DNA from: Denitratisoma sp.
Lineage (GTDB): Bacteria; Pseudomonadota; Gammaproteobacteria; Burkholderiales; Rhodocyclaceae
Length of the DNA: 47,094 nucleotides
Reading direction: 5' to 3'
NCBI GenBank assembly: GCA_032027165.1
Contig: JAVSMO010000001.1
Span: 1 to 47,094 of the forward strand
Positions within the stretch are counted from its first letter, which is position 1, and each line of letters begins with the position of its first letter. The translations under genes and the position numbers were made by a program. The notes below the pieces were generated by a model. That model had not been told where the DNA came from. It saw only the letters and a program-made list of their open reading frames with translations, and ran no database searches. Positions 1 through 8,818 of the stretch are shown here, piece after piece.

Positions 1-437
1 GCGCACACTATGCGCGTCGGCAACGCGGAGTCTCCATCGTGACGGCGATCTTCCTCATCGTCATCCTGGCCGGCCTGGCCGGCTTCGCCGCGCGCCTCTT
101 CAGCGTGCAGCAGCAGTCCTCCGGCTTGGACGTGCTCGGCGCGCAGGCCTATGCGGCGGCGCAGTCGGGCATCGACTGGGGGGGGTACCAGGTGCTCGAC
201 GGCACCCCGACCTGCGCGGCATCCACGAATCTCGCCATGCCCGCCGGACCACTGGCCAACTTCGGCGTGACGGTGATCTGCGCTTCGTCGGCCCACACGG
301 AGGCTGGCGCCGCCGTCACGATCTACCAGCTGGCCGCCACCGCCTGCAACCAGCCGACCGGGGCGGGGGTCTGCCCCAATCCCGCGCCCGGCGACAGCTA
401 TGTCGAGCGGCGGGTGAGCGCGACGGTGGAGAACTGA
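1..437 (+). CDS. mshP: MSHA minor pilin-like protein MshP (5' partial)
   Basis: The reading frame is open to the left edge, so the start codon is outside the window. The GTG at 39 is an internal valine. Reading in frame from nucleotide 3 gives RRQRG followed by VSIVTAIFLIVILAGLAGF. This is a class III type prepilin leader: basic residues, a Gly cleavage site and a long hydrophobic helix. PilD-type peptidase, encoded at 26512-27360, would cleave after the Gly. The roughly 130-residue remainder is a small globular domain with four cysteines (TCAAS, VICAS, TACNQ, GVCPN) that could form two disulfides. Size, leader and position directly before mshQ match MshP of MSHA pilus clusters. The stop is 3 nt before the mshQ start, so the genes are co-transcribed. 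Function as a minor pilin or assembly factor is inferred from the family. Confidence 0.82.
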   Translation, partial: AHYARRQRGVSIVTAIFLIVILAGLAGFAARLFSVQQQSSGLDVLGAQAYAAAQSGIDWGGYQVLDGTPTCAASTNLAMPAGPLANFGVTVICASSAHTEAGAAVTIYQLAATACNQPTGAGVCPNPAPGDSYVERRVSATVEN

Positions 438-440
438 AGC

Positions 441-3400
441 ATGGGACCTGCTTATCTGGGCCGTCTTGTCCTTGGCGTCCTGCTGGCGGCGGCAGGGACG
501 GCGCCGCTCGTGCAGGCCCAGACCATCACTTTCCGGGCGCAGACTTCCGCAGCGGCCGCCGGCCCCACCTATCGGGCCTCGGCATCGGCCGCGGCCGCCG
601 CAGCGGTCGCCACCTATCGTTCCAGCCAGTCGGCGGCGACGACGGGCGCGACCCTTACCATCAACCGGCCTGCCGGCGTGGTGGCGAACGACATGCTGAT
701 TGCCTCGATCGGCGTGACACCGTCCAGTGCCACGCTGACGCCGCCAGATGCCAGCTGGACGCTGGTTCGCCGCATCAACAACGCCGGTCCCACTTCGAAT
801 TCGCTGGCCGTTTACCGCAAGCTGGCGACGGCTTCCGAGCCGGCTTCCTATGCCTGGTCTGTCGGCGGCGGCAGCTACACGGTGGGCGGCATCCAGGCCT
901 TCTACAACGTCGACCCGGCCACCCCGATCGACGTCGAGAACGGCCAGGCGACGCCGAGTTCGACGTCGCATGCGACGCCGAGCGTCACGACGACGGCGGC
1001 CAATGCAATGATCGTGACGTCGCACACCTTCGCCTCCTCGCGGACGTGGACGCCGCCGGCGGGCATGACGGAATCCTTCGACCGGCGCAGCGGTGCCAAC
1101 AGCGCCACCGGCCAGGCGATCGAGGGCAACCGGGTGCTGCAGGCGGCGGCCGGCGCCACCGGCCCGAAGACGGCGACGGCCGCCGCCAGCGCCGATGCAG
1201 GGGCAACGCACATCCTGGCGCTGCGGTCGAATCCGGCGACCACCCTGACCATCGCGCGCCCCGCCGGAGTCGTGCAGAACGACGTGCTGGTCGCCTCGAT
1301 CGGCGTGACGCCGTCGACCGCCAGCGTGCCGACCCCGGCAGACTGGACACTGGTGCGGCGCATCGACAATGCCGGACCGACGTCGAACTCGCTGCTTGTG
1401 TTTTACAAAGTGGCCGGAGCGGCCGAGCCGGCGAGCTACATCTGGACCGCGACGGGCGTAAATTTCACGGTCGGAGGCGTCCAGGCCTTCTACAACATCG
1501 ACACGGCGAGCCCGGTCGCCATCGAGGACGGCCAGGCCACACCGAGCGGAACGACGCATTCCACGCCAAGCGTGGTCACGACCATCGACAATTCGATGGT
1601 CGTGACGTCGCACACCTTCGCCTCGTCGCGCACGTGGACGCCGCCGGCCGGCATGGCGGAATCCTTCGACCGGCCGAGCGGCGCCAACAGTGACACCGGC
1701 CAGTCGATCGAGGGCAACCGGGTGCTGCAGGCGGCGGCGGGGGCTACCGGCACGAAGACGGCGACGGCCGCCGGCAATGCCGATGCCGGGGCGGCGCACA
1801 TTCTGGCGCTGCGTCCCGCGCGGGCGCTGACCCTGACACGGCCCGGTACGGTGGCGGCCGATGACGTAATGATTGCGTCTGTCGGCGTGACGCCCTCTAC
1901 CGCCACCATCACGCCGCCCGCCGGCTGGACGTCCATAAGACGGATCGACAATGCCGGGCCGACCTCGAATTCCCTGGAAGTGTTCCTGCGCGTCGCAGGA
2001 GCGGCGGAACCGGCCAGCTATGTCTGGCGCTTCGGCGGGGCAGGCTACGCTGTGGGCGGATTGCAAGCCTTCTATAACGTCAACACCATCACGCCCATCG
2101 ACGTCGAGAACGGCCAGGCGACGCCGAGCTCGACGTCGCATGCGACGCCGAGCGTCGCGACGACGGTGGCCAATGCGATGATCGTGACGTCGCACACCTT
2201 CGCCTCCTCGCGCACATGGACGCCGCCGGCCGGCATGACGGAATCCTTCGACCGGCCGAGCGGGGCCAACAACGCCACCGGCCAGGCGATCGAGGGCAAC
2301 CGGGTGTTGCAGGCGGCGGCGGGGGCCACCGGGGCGAAGACGGCGACGGCGGCCGGCAATGCCGATGCCGGCGCTACGCACGTCCTGGCGCTGCGGCCCT
2401 ATGTGCCTTCGGTCAGCCCCGGCGGCTTCAACGCCTGTGAGGTTGCGTCGCCCCGCTGTAGCCCGCCCACCGCCAACTACGACCGGATAAGAACCAAGAT
2501 AGCCGGTTTGCCCTTCGCTCTGGATTTTGTCGCCCTGAAGGCGGACGGAACCCTCGAGGCCGGTTTTGCCAATAATGCCACCGTGAGCCTGGTGGCGAGC
2601 GTCGGCGTAGTCCCATCCGGTGATATCGACGCCACGACGCGTTGCCCGATTGCCACGCCGGTGACGAACATAGCGGTGGGCAGCGTGAGCTTTGCCGCCG
2701 GCCGCGCAATCCCTTCCACCGGCGTCACGATTCCTGCCGTCGCCGAGGCCTACAAGGACGTGCGGGCGAGGATCGTGTGCGACGCGGCGAACTGCCCGCC
2801 GTCGGGCATCACCCGCTGCTCGACCGACAGCTTCGCCATCCGGCCGAACGCCCTCGGGGTGGCGGTGACCGACGGAGACTGGCAAACCGCCGGCATCGCC
2901 CGGACGCTCGACAACACTGCGGTCCCCGGCGGCACGGTGCACAAGGCCGGCCGGCCGTTCACCATTAGCGCCACGGCCTGGAATGCCGCGGCGACACCGG
3001 CCGTCACGGCGAACTATGCGGGTTCGCCAGCGGCCAGCATCACCTCGCATACCATCCCCGCCGGCTGCCTCAACGGCGGCGGCTGCGCAGTGGATATCAC
3101 CGCCGGCTCCTTCAGCGCCAGCGGCGGGACCGTGCGCACGGATGCCGCCAGCTACAACGAAGTCGGCGCTTTCAATCTGCAACTGGTGGATGACACCTTC
3201 GCCGAGGTGGACAACGCCGATTCCAGCGCCGCCGAGCGGGAAATCCGCTCGCCGAGCGTGGGCGTCGGCCGCTTCGTGCCGGACCGCTTCAGCCTGCAGG
3301 CCGGCCATGCGGTCACGCCGGCCTGCACGACCGGCGGCTCGCTCCTGACTTACATGAACCAGCCTTTCACGGTCGGGGCGACGGTGGAGGCGCAAAATGG

Positions 3401-4262
3401 CGCCGGCAGCCAGACCTGGAATTACCACCCCGCCAGCGGCGGTTATGCGCCGGCGACGCTTGCGTGGCAGGCGGAAAACGCGAATGGCGGCAGCAATCTC
3501 GCCGGCCGGTTGACCCTTGGGACCGGCAGTTGGAGCAACGGCCAGCGGGCGATCAGCGTGGCGAACGCCGTTTTCGGCAGACAGTCGCCGGACAACCCGG
3601 ACGGGCCTTACGATTCCCTGCAATTGGGGCTGCAGGTGGCCGATCCGGATGGTCCGGCCCTGGCCGGCCTCGACATGAATGCGACGACTGCAGCCGATTG
3701 CGTGGCTGCCGCGAATTGCAATGCCAAGACGGTAGGGGTGCCGATGAGCATCCGTTTTGGCCGCCTGCGACTGCTCAATGCGGCCGGCTCCGACCTGCTG
3801 GCGCTGCCGGTGCCGGTCCGCGCCGAGTATTGGACAGGAACGGCGTTTGCAATCAATGCAGCGGACAATTGCAGCACACTGGCGGCGAGCAACCTGGCGA
3901 TGGGCAGCTGGACTGGGAATTTGAATGCCTGCGAGACGAGCGTCTCCTTCTTCGGCGGCGTGACGACAATGACGGCGGGCAGGCTAGATTCCCTGCGCTT
4001 GGCGCCGCCAGGGGCGACCAACCAGGGCAGCGTCGCCCTGACGGCCAACCTTGGCACAGCGGGCAGCGGAACGACCTGCCTGACGACCGGCGGGGCGACC
4101 GCCCCCGTCAGCGGAGCGAACTTGCCCTGGCTGTATGGACGCTGGGACGACTTGGCCAACCCCGATTCGAATGCCAATACGAGCTACGACGACAACCCCT
4201 CGGCCCGCGCCACCTTTGGCATCTTCCGCGACAGGGTGTTGTATCGGCGCGAAAACTACTAG
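441..4262 (+). CDS. mshQ: MshQ-like DUF6701 surface protein with three tandem ~195-residue repeats
   Basis: A 1273-residue exported protein. Residues 1-26 form a signal peptide ending VQA. Residues 30-70 are an Ala/Ser-rich low-complexity stretch built on a YRxSxSAA theme. Residues 71-262, 268-458 and 462-652 are three tandem copies of one domain. Each begins near TxTxxRPxG, contains PTSNSL, EPASY, VGGxQAFYN, SSRTWTPPAG and IEGNRVLQAAAGATG, and ends ILALR or VLALR. From about residue 655 onward is the cysteine-containing DUF6701 region (NACEV, PRCSPP, DAANCPPSG, TTCLTTGG) that defines MshQ-type proteins of MSHA loci. It follows mshP by 3 nt. In the family it is a large extracellular or pilus-tip-associated component; an adhesive role is inferred only. 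The repeats look like recent duplications, because copies 1 and 3 are nearly identical at DNA level over about 150 bp. Confidence 0.8.
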   Translation: MGPAYLGRLVLGVLLAAAGTAPLVQAQTITFRAQTSAAAAGPTYRASASAAAAAAVATYRSSQSAATTGATLTINRPAGVVANDMLIASIGVTPSSATLTPPDASWTLVRRINNAGPTSNSLAVYRKLATASEPASYAWSVGGGSYTVGGIQAFYNVDPATPIDVENGQATPSSTSHATPSVTTTAANAMIVTSHTFASSRTWTPPAGMTESFDRRSGANSATGQAIEGNRVLQAAAGATGPKTATAAASADAGATHILALRSNPATTLTIARPAGVVQNDVLVASIGVTPSTASVPTPADWTLVRRIDNAGPTSNSLLVFYKVAGAAEPASYIWTATGVNFTVGGVQAFYNIDTASPVAIEDGQATPSGTTHSTPSVVTTIDNSMVVTSHTFASSRTWTPPAGMAESFDRPSGANSDTGQSIEGNRVLQAAAGATGTKTATAAGNADAGAAHILALRPARALTLTRPGTVAADDVMIASVGVTPSTATITPPAGWTSIRRIDNAGPTSNSLEVFLRVAGAAEPASYVWRFGGAGYAVGGLQAFYNVNTITPIDVENGQATPSSTSHATPSVATTVANAMIVTSHTFASSRTWTPPAGMTESFDRPSGANNATGQAIEGNRVLQAAAGATGAKTATAAGNADAGATHVLALRPYVPSVSPGGFNACEVASPRCSPPTANYDRIRTKIAGLPFALDFVALKADGTLEAGFANNATVSLVASVGVVPSGDIDATTRCPIATPVTNIAVGSVSFAAGRAIPSTGVTIPAVAEAYKDVRARIVCDAANCPPSGITRCSTDSFAIRPNALGVAVTDGDWQTAGIARTLDNTAVPGGTVHKAGRPFTISATAWNAAATPAVTANYAGSPAASITSHTIPAGCLNGGGCAVDITAGSFSASGGTVRTDAASYNEVGAFNLQLVDDTFAEVDNADSSAAEREIRSPSVGVGRFVPDRFSLQAGHAVTPACTTGGSLLTYMNQPFTVGATVEAQNGAGSQTWNYHPASGGYAPATLAWQAENANGGSNLAGRLTLGTGSWSNGQRAISVANAVFGRQSPDNPDGPYDSLQLGLQVADPDGPALAGLDMNATTAADCVAAANCNAKTVGVPMSIRFGRLRLLNAAGSDLLALPVPVRAEYWTGTAFAINAADNCSTLAASNLAMGSWTGNLNACETSVSFFGGVTTMTAGRLDSLRLAPPGATNQGSVALTANLGTAGSGTTCLTTGGATAPVSGANLPWLYGRWDDLANPDSNANTSYDDNPSARATFGIFRDRVLYRRENY
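651..1226 (+). repeat. mshQ tandem repeat, copy 1
   Basis: First of three in-frame copies, 192 codons (mshQ residues 71-262). Over about 931-1086 it is almost base-identical to copy 3 (about 2100-2254), more so than to copy 2. Confidence 0.85.
1242..1814 (+). repeat. mshQ tandem repeat, copy 2
   Basis: Second copy, 191 codons (residues 268-458). It is more diverged than copies 1 and 3, for example IEDGQATPSGTTHSTPS in place of VENGQATPSSTSHATPS. The last third (IEGNRVLQAAAGATG) is conserved. Confidence 0.85.
1824..2396 (+). repeat. mshQ tandem repeat, copy 3
   Basis: Third copy, 191 codons (residues 462-652). The first 60 residues differ from copies 1 and 2, while the central part is nearly identical to copy 1. 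This pattern suggests gene conversion or unequal exchange between non-adjacent copies. Confidence 0.85.
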
Positions 4263-4280
4263 GAAACCACAAGGATTTCA

Positions 4281-4309
4281 TTGACTTTGCGAAACAGATA
4301 ATCTACCTT
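4281..4309 (+). promoter_or_regulatory. possible sigma-70 promoter before mshI
   Basis: TTGACT (4281-4286), a 17-nt spacer, then TACCTT (4304-4309), in an AT-rich gap after mshQ. The -35 is good and the -10 weak. It would let mshI-mshN be transcribed separately from mshP-mshQ. Confidence 0.3.
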
Positions 4310-4343
4310 AACGACATTAGCTAACTAATTGTCAGGACAGGAT

Positions 4344-5276
4344 TTGTTTAAGGCGGGGAAAAGACAAGGGTGGCTTGCCTTTGAATTCGCCGACGGCGCG
4401 GTCAGTATTGCAAATGTCATAAGACGAACAGGCGATCACCCCCAGGTCGAAATCTGCGATTCCTATCGCTGCGAAGGTGGAGAACTCGACACCCTCATTC
4501 GCCTGCGAAAGTCGCTCAAGCTCGACGCCTTCCGCTGCACGCTGAACCTGCAAATCGGCGAATATCATTTCCTCCAGGTCGAGCCGCCCAATGTGCCGGC
4601 GGAGGAACTCAAGCAGGCGCTGCGCTGGAGCATCAAGGGCATGGTCGATTTCCCCGTCGACCAGGCCACGCTCGATATCCTCGAAATTCCCGCCGACAAG
4701 AAGGGCGACGCCAAGGCGCGCTTCCTCTACGTCGCCGTTGCCAGCAACGACGTCATCGGGCGCTACGTGCGCCTGTTCCAGGAGGCGGGCCTCGATCTGG
4801 CCGCCATCGATGTGCCCGAAATGGCCCAGCGCAATGTCTCGGCGCTCTTCGAGGCGCAGGACCGCAGCATCGCCATGCTCGGCTTTTCCAGCGCGGGCGG
4901 ACTCCTGACCTTCGGTTATCACGGCGAGCTGCTGTCGGCGCGGCGCATCGACGTTTCGCTGAACCAGCTGGTCGACGCCGGGGAGGAGCAGCGGCAGGCG
5001 ATGTTCGAGCGCATCGGGCTCGAGCTGCAGCGCTCGCTCGACACCTTCGAGCGGCAATTTACCTTCGTCAGCCTGGGCAAGCTGGTCGTCAGTCCGATTG
5101 CCGGTGAAATAGGGCTGGCGCCGTACCTTGCCGAGAACTTGTACGTCGGCGTGGAAACGGCCGATCTGGGCGGCGTGATGGAACTGGGCAAAGTGCCGGG
5201 GCTGCGCCAGCCGGCCGCGCAGGCGCAGCGCATGATGCTGCTTGGCAGCGCCCTGCGGGACGGGAACAGGCCATGA
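4344..5276 (+). CDS. mshI: MSHA biogenesis protein MshI (PilM-like)
   Basis: About 310 residues, beginning LFKAGKRQGWLAFEFADGAV as in MshI/PilM-type actin-fold proteins. In the MSHA system MshI is a cytoplasmic partner of the inner-membrane alignment complex (MshI2/PilN, MshJ/PilO). The start is unusual. The frame is closed upstream by TAA (4326-4328), and the only early starts are TTG codons at 4329 and 4344. TTG 4344 has AGGA at 4334-4337 with 6-nt spacing, while 4329 has no ribosome binding site, so 4344 is preferred. Motifs typical of the family are QIGEYHFLQVEPPNVPAEEL, followed by ALRWSIKGMVDFP. The 3' end overlaps the next gene by 4 nt (ATGA), indicating translational coupling. Confidence 0.82.
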   Translation: MFKAGKRQGWLAFEFADGAVSIANVIRRTGDHPQVEICDSYRCEGGELDTLIRLRKSLKLDAFRCTLNLQIGEYHFLQVEPPNVPAEELKQALRWSIKGMVDFPVDQATLDILEIPADKKGDAKARFLYVAVASNDVIGRYVRLFQEAGLDLAAIDVPEMAQRNVSALFEAQDRSIAMLGFSSAGGLLTFGYHGELLSARRIDVSLNQLVDAGEEQRQAMFERIGLELQRSLDTFERQFTFVSLGKLVVSPIAGEIGLAPYLAENLYVGVETADLGGVMELGKVPGLRQPAAQAQRMMLLGSALRDGNRP

Positions 5277-5959
5277 GCCGCCAGATCAACCTCTACAATC
5301 CCGCGCTGCGCAGCGTCAGGGAGTTCTTCTGCGGCCGCACGCTGATCATCGGGGCGGTGGCGGTTTGCGTCCTATCCATCGCGGCCTACTCTTTCTTCAC
5401 TTACCAGGCGACCGGCCGCGGCGACCAGTTGCGTGAGCTGGACAACCGGCTCGACAAGTTGCGCGAGGAAAGCACGGTCCTCGCGTCCGAGGTGGACCGG
5501 CGTCAGGGAAGCGCGGAACTGGAGCAGAAATTGCAGCAGCTGGAGGCGCTGGCCGCGGCACGCGAGCAGGTGGCCGCTGCGCTGGCGCGGGATGTGGGCG
5601 GGCCGTCCGGCGGATTTTCGGAATACATGCGCGCATTCGCCCGGCAGACCCATTCCGGCGTGTGGCTGACCGGCTTCAGCATCGCGGCGGACAGCGGGGA
5701 GATGACCATCAGCGGGCGTGCGCTCAACCCGGACCTGGTGCCGGCCTACATCGCACAGCTCAATCGCGAGCCGCTGCTGCAGGGGCGCAAATTCGCCCAG
5801 TTCGCCGTGAGGCAGCCGGCTGGCGAGGCCGGCGCTGCCGGGAGCGTCGCCGGTACGCCGGCGCGACCGGAAGGGCAGCGCGCCGAAGTGCCTTTCCACG
5901 AGTTCCGTCTGGTGTCGTCCGCCGCGGTTGGGGCGCAGCACGGAGGCGGGATGCAATGA
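5273..5959 (+). CDS. PilN-like MSHA assembly protein (MshI2 type)
   Basis: A 228-residue bitopic membrane protein. It starts MSRQINLYNPALR, the conserved cytoplasmic N-terminus by which PilN-type proteins bind PilM/MshI. One transmembrane segment spans about residues 23-44, followed by a coiled coil (about 50-105, LDNRLDKLREE and onward) and a periplasmic domain containing SGVWLTGFSI and MTISGRALNP, typical of the PilN fold. It overlaps mshI by 4 nt and mshJ by 4 nt. It is inferred to form the inner-membrane alignment complex with MshI and MshJ. The protein is sometimes annotated as a fimbrial assembly protein or MshI1/MshI2; the symbol is left blank for that reason. Confidence 0.78.
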   Translation: MSRQINLYNPALRSVREFFCGRTLIIGAVAVCVLSIAAYSFFTYQATGRGDQLRELDNRLDKLREESTVLASEVDRRQGSAELEQKLQQLEALAAAREQVAAALARDVGGPSGGFSEYMRAFARQTHSGVWLTGFSIAADSGEMTISGRALNPDLVPAYIAQLNREPLLQGRKFAQFAVRQPAGEAGAAGSVAGTPARPEGQRAEVPFHEFRLVSSAAVGAQHGGGMQ

Positions 5960-6642
5960 AAGACAAGCTGAAGAAGCTGCTGGCCCGATTCGATGCACTG
6001 AACCGCAGGGAACGCATCGTCGTGTCGATCGCCGCCTGGTTGATGGCGCTGCTGGTGATGGACACGCTGGCCATCACGCCGGCCCAGCGCCAGAGCGGCG
6101 CGATCGGGAGGGCCATCGCCGAGAAGCAGGCCGGGATTGCCCGCGCCGAAACCGAGGTGGCCACGCTGCGTGCCAAACGGGAGCAGGACCCGGACGCCGC
6201 CGCCAGGGCGCGCATCGCGGAACTGGAGAAGCGGATCGCCGCCATCGACGACCGGTTGAAGAATGCCAAAACGCAGATCGTGCCGCCGGAAAAGATGGCC
6301 GGCCTGCTCGAGCAGCTGCTTCGGCGCAACAAGCGCCTCGAACTGGTGAGCCTGCGCTCGACCGCGCCGGAGGCCATGGGAAAGACGGAAGGGACGGCTG
6401 GCGCTGACAAGGGCGCATCGGCGCAGGGCAAAGGCCCGGGGGAGGCGCTCTATCGCCAGGGCATGGAATTGACGCTGAGCGGCAGCTATGCGGACATGCT
6501 GGACTACGTGACGCAGATCGAGCAGATGCCGTGGAAGATTTTCTGGGGGCGCCTGGACATGAAGGTGGAAACGTATCCGCGCGCCAGGCTGGTGCTTAAC
6601 GTATATACGCTGAGCCTGGACAAGACATGGCTGAGCATTTAG
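5956..6642 (+). CDS. mshJ: MSHA biogenesis protein MshJ (PilO/GspM-like)
   Basis: 228 residues from the ATG at 5956, which overlaps the previous stop (ATGA). The start is set by MKDKLKKLLARFDALNRRER, a basic, amphipathic cytoplasmic N-terminus. One transmembrane helix follows at about 21-42, a coiled coil at about 50-110, and a small periplasmic ferredoxin-like domain ending with the typical SGSYADMLDYVTQIEQMPWK and IFWGRLDMKVETYP motifs of MshJ. In the family it pairs with the PilN-like protein to link the cytoplasmic motor to the outer-membrane secretin. The gene lies between the PilN-like gene and mshK, as in other MSHA loci. Confidence 0.85.
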   Translation: MKDKLKKLLARFDALNRRERIVVSIAAWLMALLVMDTLAITPAQRQSGAIGRAIAEKQAGIARAETEVATLRAKREQDPDAAARARIAELEKRIAAIDDRLKNAKTQIVPPEKMAGLLEQLLRRNKRLELVSLRSTAPEAMGKTEGTAGADKGASAQGKGPGEALYRQGMELTLSGSYADMLDYVTQIEQMPWKIFWGRLDMKVETYPRARLVLNVYTLSLDKTWLSI

Positions 6643-7061
6643 ACATGGTGAAGAACATCGCAACCCTGCATCTGACGATCGTGGCCGGCTTGGCGGCGGC
6701 AGGCATCGTCTGGCCGCTTGCCGGCGCAGCGCAGGGGCTGGCCGATCCGACCCGGCCGCCGGCGCACCTGATCGATCCCGCCATGGGCGGCATGGCGCAG
6801 GACGGGGTGTCGTCGAATCCGCTGCAATCGATCTTGCGCAGCGGGAAGACGCGCAAGGCGCTCATCAACGGAGAACTGGTGAAAGTCGGCGACAAGGCGG
6901 GTACGGCGGTGGTGGAGCGCATCGGCGATACCGAGGTGGTCCTGCGCCTGGAAGACGGCTCGATGGAAACGCTCAAGCTGCATCCCGATGTGGAGATCAG
7001 CCGGAGCAGGACAAAGCAGCGCGCTGCGCCGGCAGGCAAGCCGGCGGGCGCCAAACAATGA
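6627..7061 (+). CDS. mshK: MSHA biogenesis protein MshK
   Basis: 144 residues. The N-terminal hydrophobic segment (TIVAGLAAAGIVWPLAGAAQG) is a signal peptide or anchor. It is followed by LADPTRPP, the hallmark of MshK and related PilP-like proteins. The C-terminal half (LQSILRSGKTRKALINGELV, KVGDKAGTAVV) is a small beta-domain like the GspC/PilP homology region that contacts the secretin. The start at 6627 overlaps mshJ by 16 nt and has GGA 6 nt upstream; an alternative ATG at 6645 has a weaker site. Its role in the family is to couple the inner-membrane complex to the MshL secretin. Confidence 0.8.
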   Translation: MAEHLDMVKNIATLHLTIVAGLAAAGIVWPLAGAAQGLADPTRPPAHLIDPAMGGMAQDGVSSNPLQSILRSGKTRKALINGELVKVGDKAGTAVVERIGDTEVVLRLEDGSMETLKLHPDVEISRSRTKQRAAPAGKPAGAKQ

Positions 7062-7074
7062 CAGGGAACGCGCC

Positions 7075-8793
7075 ATGAACAGGCTGATATTGATTTGCAT
7101 TGCACTCCTAGTGGCGGCATGCGACATGGGGCCGCGCCGCGGCATCGTGAAGGAATCCATCGATTCCGAGCTGAAACAGGCGACGGAGAACCGCAGGGCG
7201 CCGCCGCCCGAAGCCGTGCAGCAGGCGCTGGTGTCGCCGCTCGGGGTCGGCGCACAGGCCAAGCCGCGCGAGCAGCGCTTCGACCTGAACGTCAGCAACG
7301 CGCCGGCCAGCCAGGTTTTCATGGCCATCGCCTCCGGCACGCGCTACAGCATGGTCGTCCACCCGGAAGTGTCGGGCGCCGTCTCCGTCAACCTCAAGGA
7401 TGTCACCATCGGCGAGGCGCTCGATGCCCTGCGCGAGCTTTACGGCTACGAATACAGGGTGCAGGGCAACCGCATCTTCATCCATCCGGTATCGATGCAG
7501 TCGCGCGTCTTCCAGGTGAACTACCTGACTTCTTTGCGACAGGGCCGCAGCAACACACGGGTGACGTCGGGTTCGATTACCACTTCGAATCCCACAGGAA
7601 CCGCGCCGTCGGCCACCGGTGGACCGCAGCCCGTGCCGACCGGCGGACAGACCACGCAGTCGCTGGACGGCAGCCTCGTGTCGACCAGCAACCGCAGCGA
7701 TTTCTGGAGCGAACTGGAAACCGCGATCAAGGTCATCATCGGCGGCGCCCAGGGCGGGCGCAGCGTCGTCCTTTCGCCGCAGGCCGGCCTGGTCGTGGTG
7801 CGCGCCATGCCGGGCGAACTGCGCGAAGTGGAGAACTTCCTGCGCGCTTCCCGCGTCACGGTCGAGCGGCAGGTGATGCTCGAGGCGAAGATCCTCGAAG
7901 TGCAGCTCTCCGAGGGCGCCCAGGCGGGCATCAACTGGGCGGCCTTCAACAAGCACGGCGACCACGGTTTCTCGGTCGGCGCCGATCCGGAATACTTCAA
8001 CGTGCCGGGCAGTTCGCTGCCGGGGACGCGGGCGGGATCGATCGCCACCTCCGCGGCGGGCGCGGCCGCCACGCTGGGCCAGGTGCTGGCCAAGCCGCTC
8101 GGCGGCGGCATCCTCGGCTTGGCGTTCCAGACCGGCAGCTTTGCGGCCCTGCTGTCCTTCCTCGACACGCAGGGCAGCGTGCAGGTGCTCTCCAGTCCGC
8201 GCATCGCCACCATCAACAACCAGAAAGCGGTCCTCAAGGTCGGCACCGACGAGTTTTTCGTCACCAACGTGACGACGACCTCCTCGACGACGGGCAGCAG
8301 CACGACGACCTCGCCGACGATCACCGTGCAGCCTTTCTTCTCCGGCATCGCCCTCGACGTGACGCCGCAGATCGACGAGGACGGCAACATCATCCTGCAC
8401 GTGCGTCCCTCGGTGAGCCAGGTCACGGAAAAGACCAAGAACCTAGACCTCGGCACGCTCGGCACCTTCACCCTGCCGCTCGCCTCCAGCGCCATCAACG
8501 AGAGCGACACCATCGTGCGCGTGCGCGACGGCAATGTGGTGGCCATCGGCGGCCTCATGCAGCAAACGCAGAGCGACGGCACGAGCAAGGTGCCGGGCGT
8601 CGGCGATGTCGCCTCCGGGCTGGGCGGCCTCTTCAAGCACGGCAACAAATCCTTGACCAAGCGGGAACTGGTGGTGCTGATCAAGCCCACCGTGATCCAC
8701 AGCGACAAGCAGTGGCAGGACGATCTTGAGCGCACGCGCGACCGCTTCCAGGGCATGGTGCCGCCCGAGCCGCGGCAGGTGCAGGGACAGTAA
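7075..8793 (+). CDS. mshL: MshL outer-membrane secretin lipoprotein
   Basis: 572 residues from the ATG at 7075, with AGGGA 7 nt upstream. Reading frames further upstream are spurious. The signal peptide ends in the lipobox LVAAC (Cys16), so the protein is a lipoprotein. Residues 68-140 form the secretin/TonB short N-terminal domain (FDLNVSNAPASQVF). A Ser/Thr/Gly-rich loop follows (about 155-200), then an N1-like domain (VVVRAMPGELREVENFL). The C-terminal secretin core contains VQVLSSPRIATINNQKAVLK and VVAIGGLMQQT, and ends near the usual LVVLIKPTVI. It forms the multimeric pore through which the MSHA pilus exits. Confidence 0.92.
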   Translation: MNRLILICIALLVAACDMGPRRGIVKESIDSELKQATENRRAPPPEAVQQALVSPLGVGAQAKPREQRFDLNVSNAPASQVFMAIASGTRYSMVVHPEVSGAVSVNLKDVTIGEALDALRELYGYEYRVQGNRIFIHPVSMQSRVFQVNYLTSLRQGRSNTRVTSGSITTSNPTGTAPSATGGPQPVPTGGQTTQSLDGSLVSTSNRSDFWSELETAIKVIIGGAQGGRSVVLSPQAGLVVVRAMPGELREVENFLRASRVTVERQVMLEAKILEVQLSEGAQAGINWAAFNKHGDHGFSVGADPEYFNVPGSSLPGTRAGSIATSAAGAAATLGQVLAKPLGGGILGLAFQTGSFAALLSFLDTQGSVQVLSSPRIATINNQKAVLKVGTDEFFVTNVTTTSSTTGSSTTTSPTITVQPFFSGIALDVTPQIDEDGNIILHVRPSVSQVTEKTKNLDLGTLGTFTLPLASSAINESDTIVRVRDGNVVAIGGLMQQTQSDGTSKVPGVGDVASGLGGLFKHGNKSLTKRELVVLIKPTVIHSDKQWQDDLERTRDRFQGMVPPEPRQVQGQ

Positions 8794-8818
8794 GCAGGTT
8801 TTCTCGGGGGAGACCGAC

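Noticed and set aside
902..2359. Repeated minus-strand frames inside mshQ
   Set aside because: They recur because the mshQ repeats recur. They are antisense shadows with no start signals.
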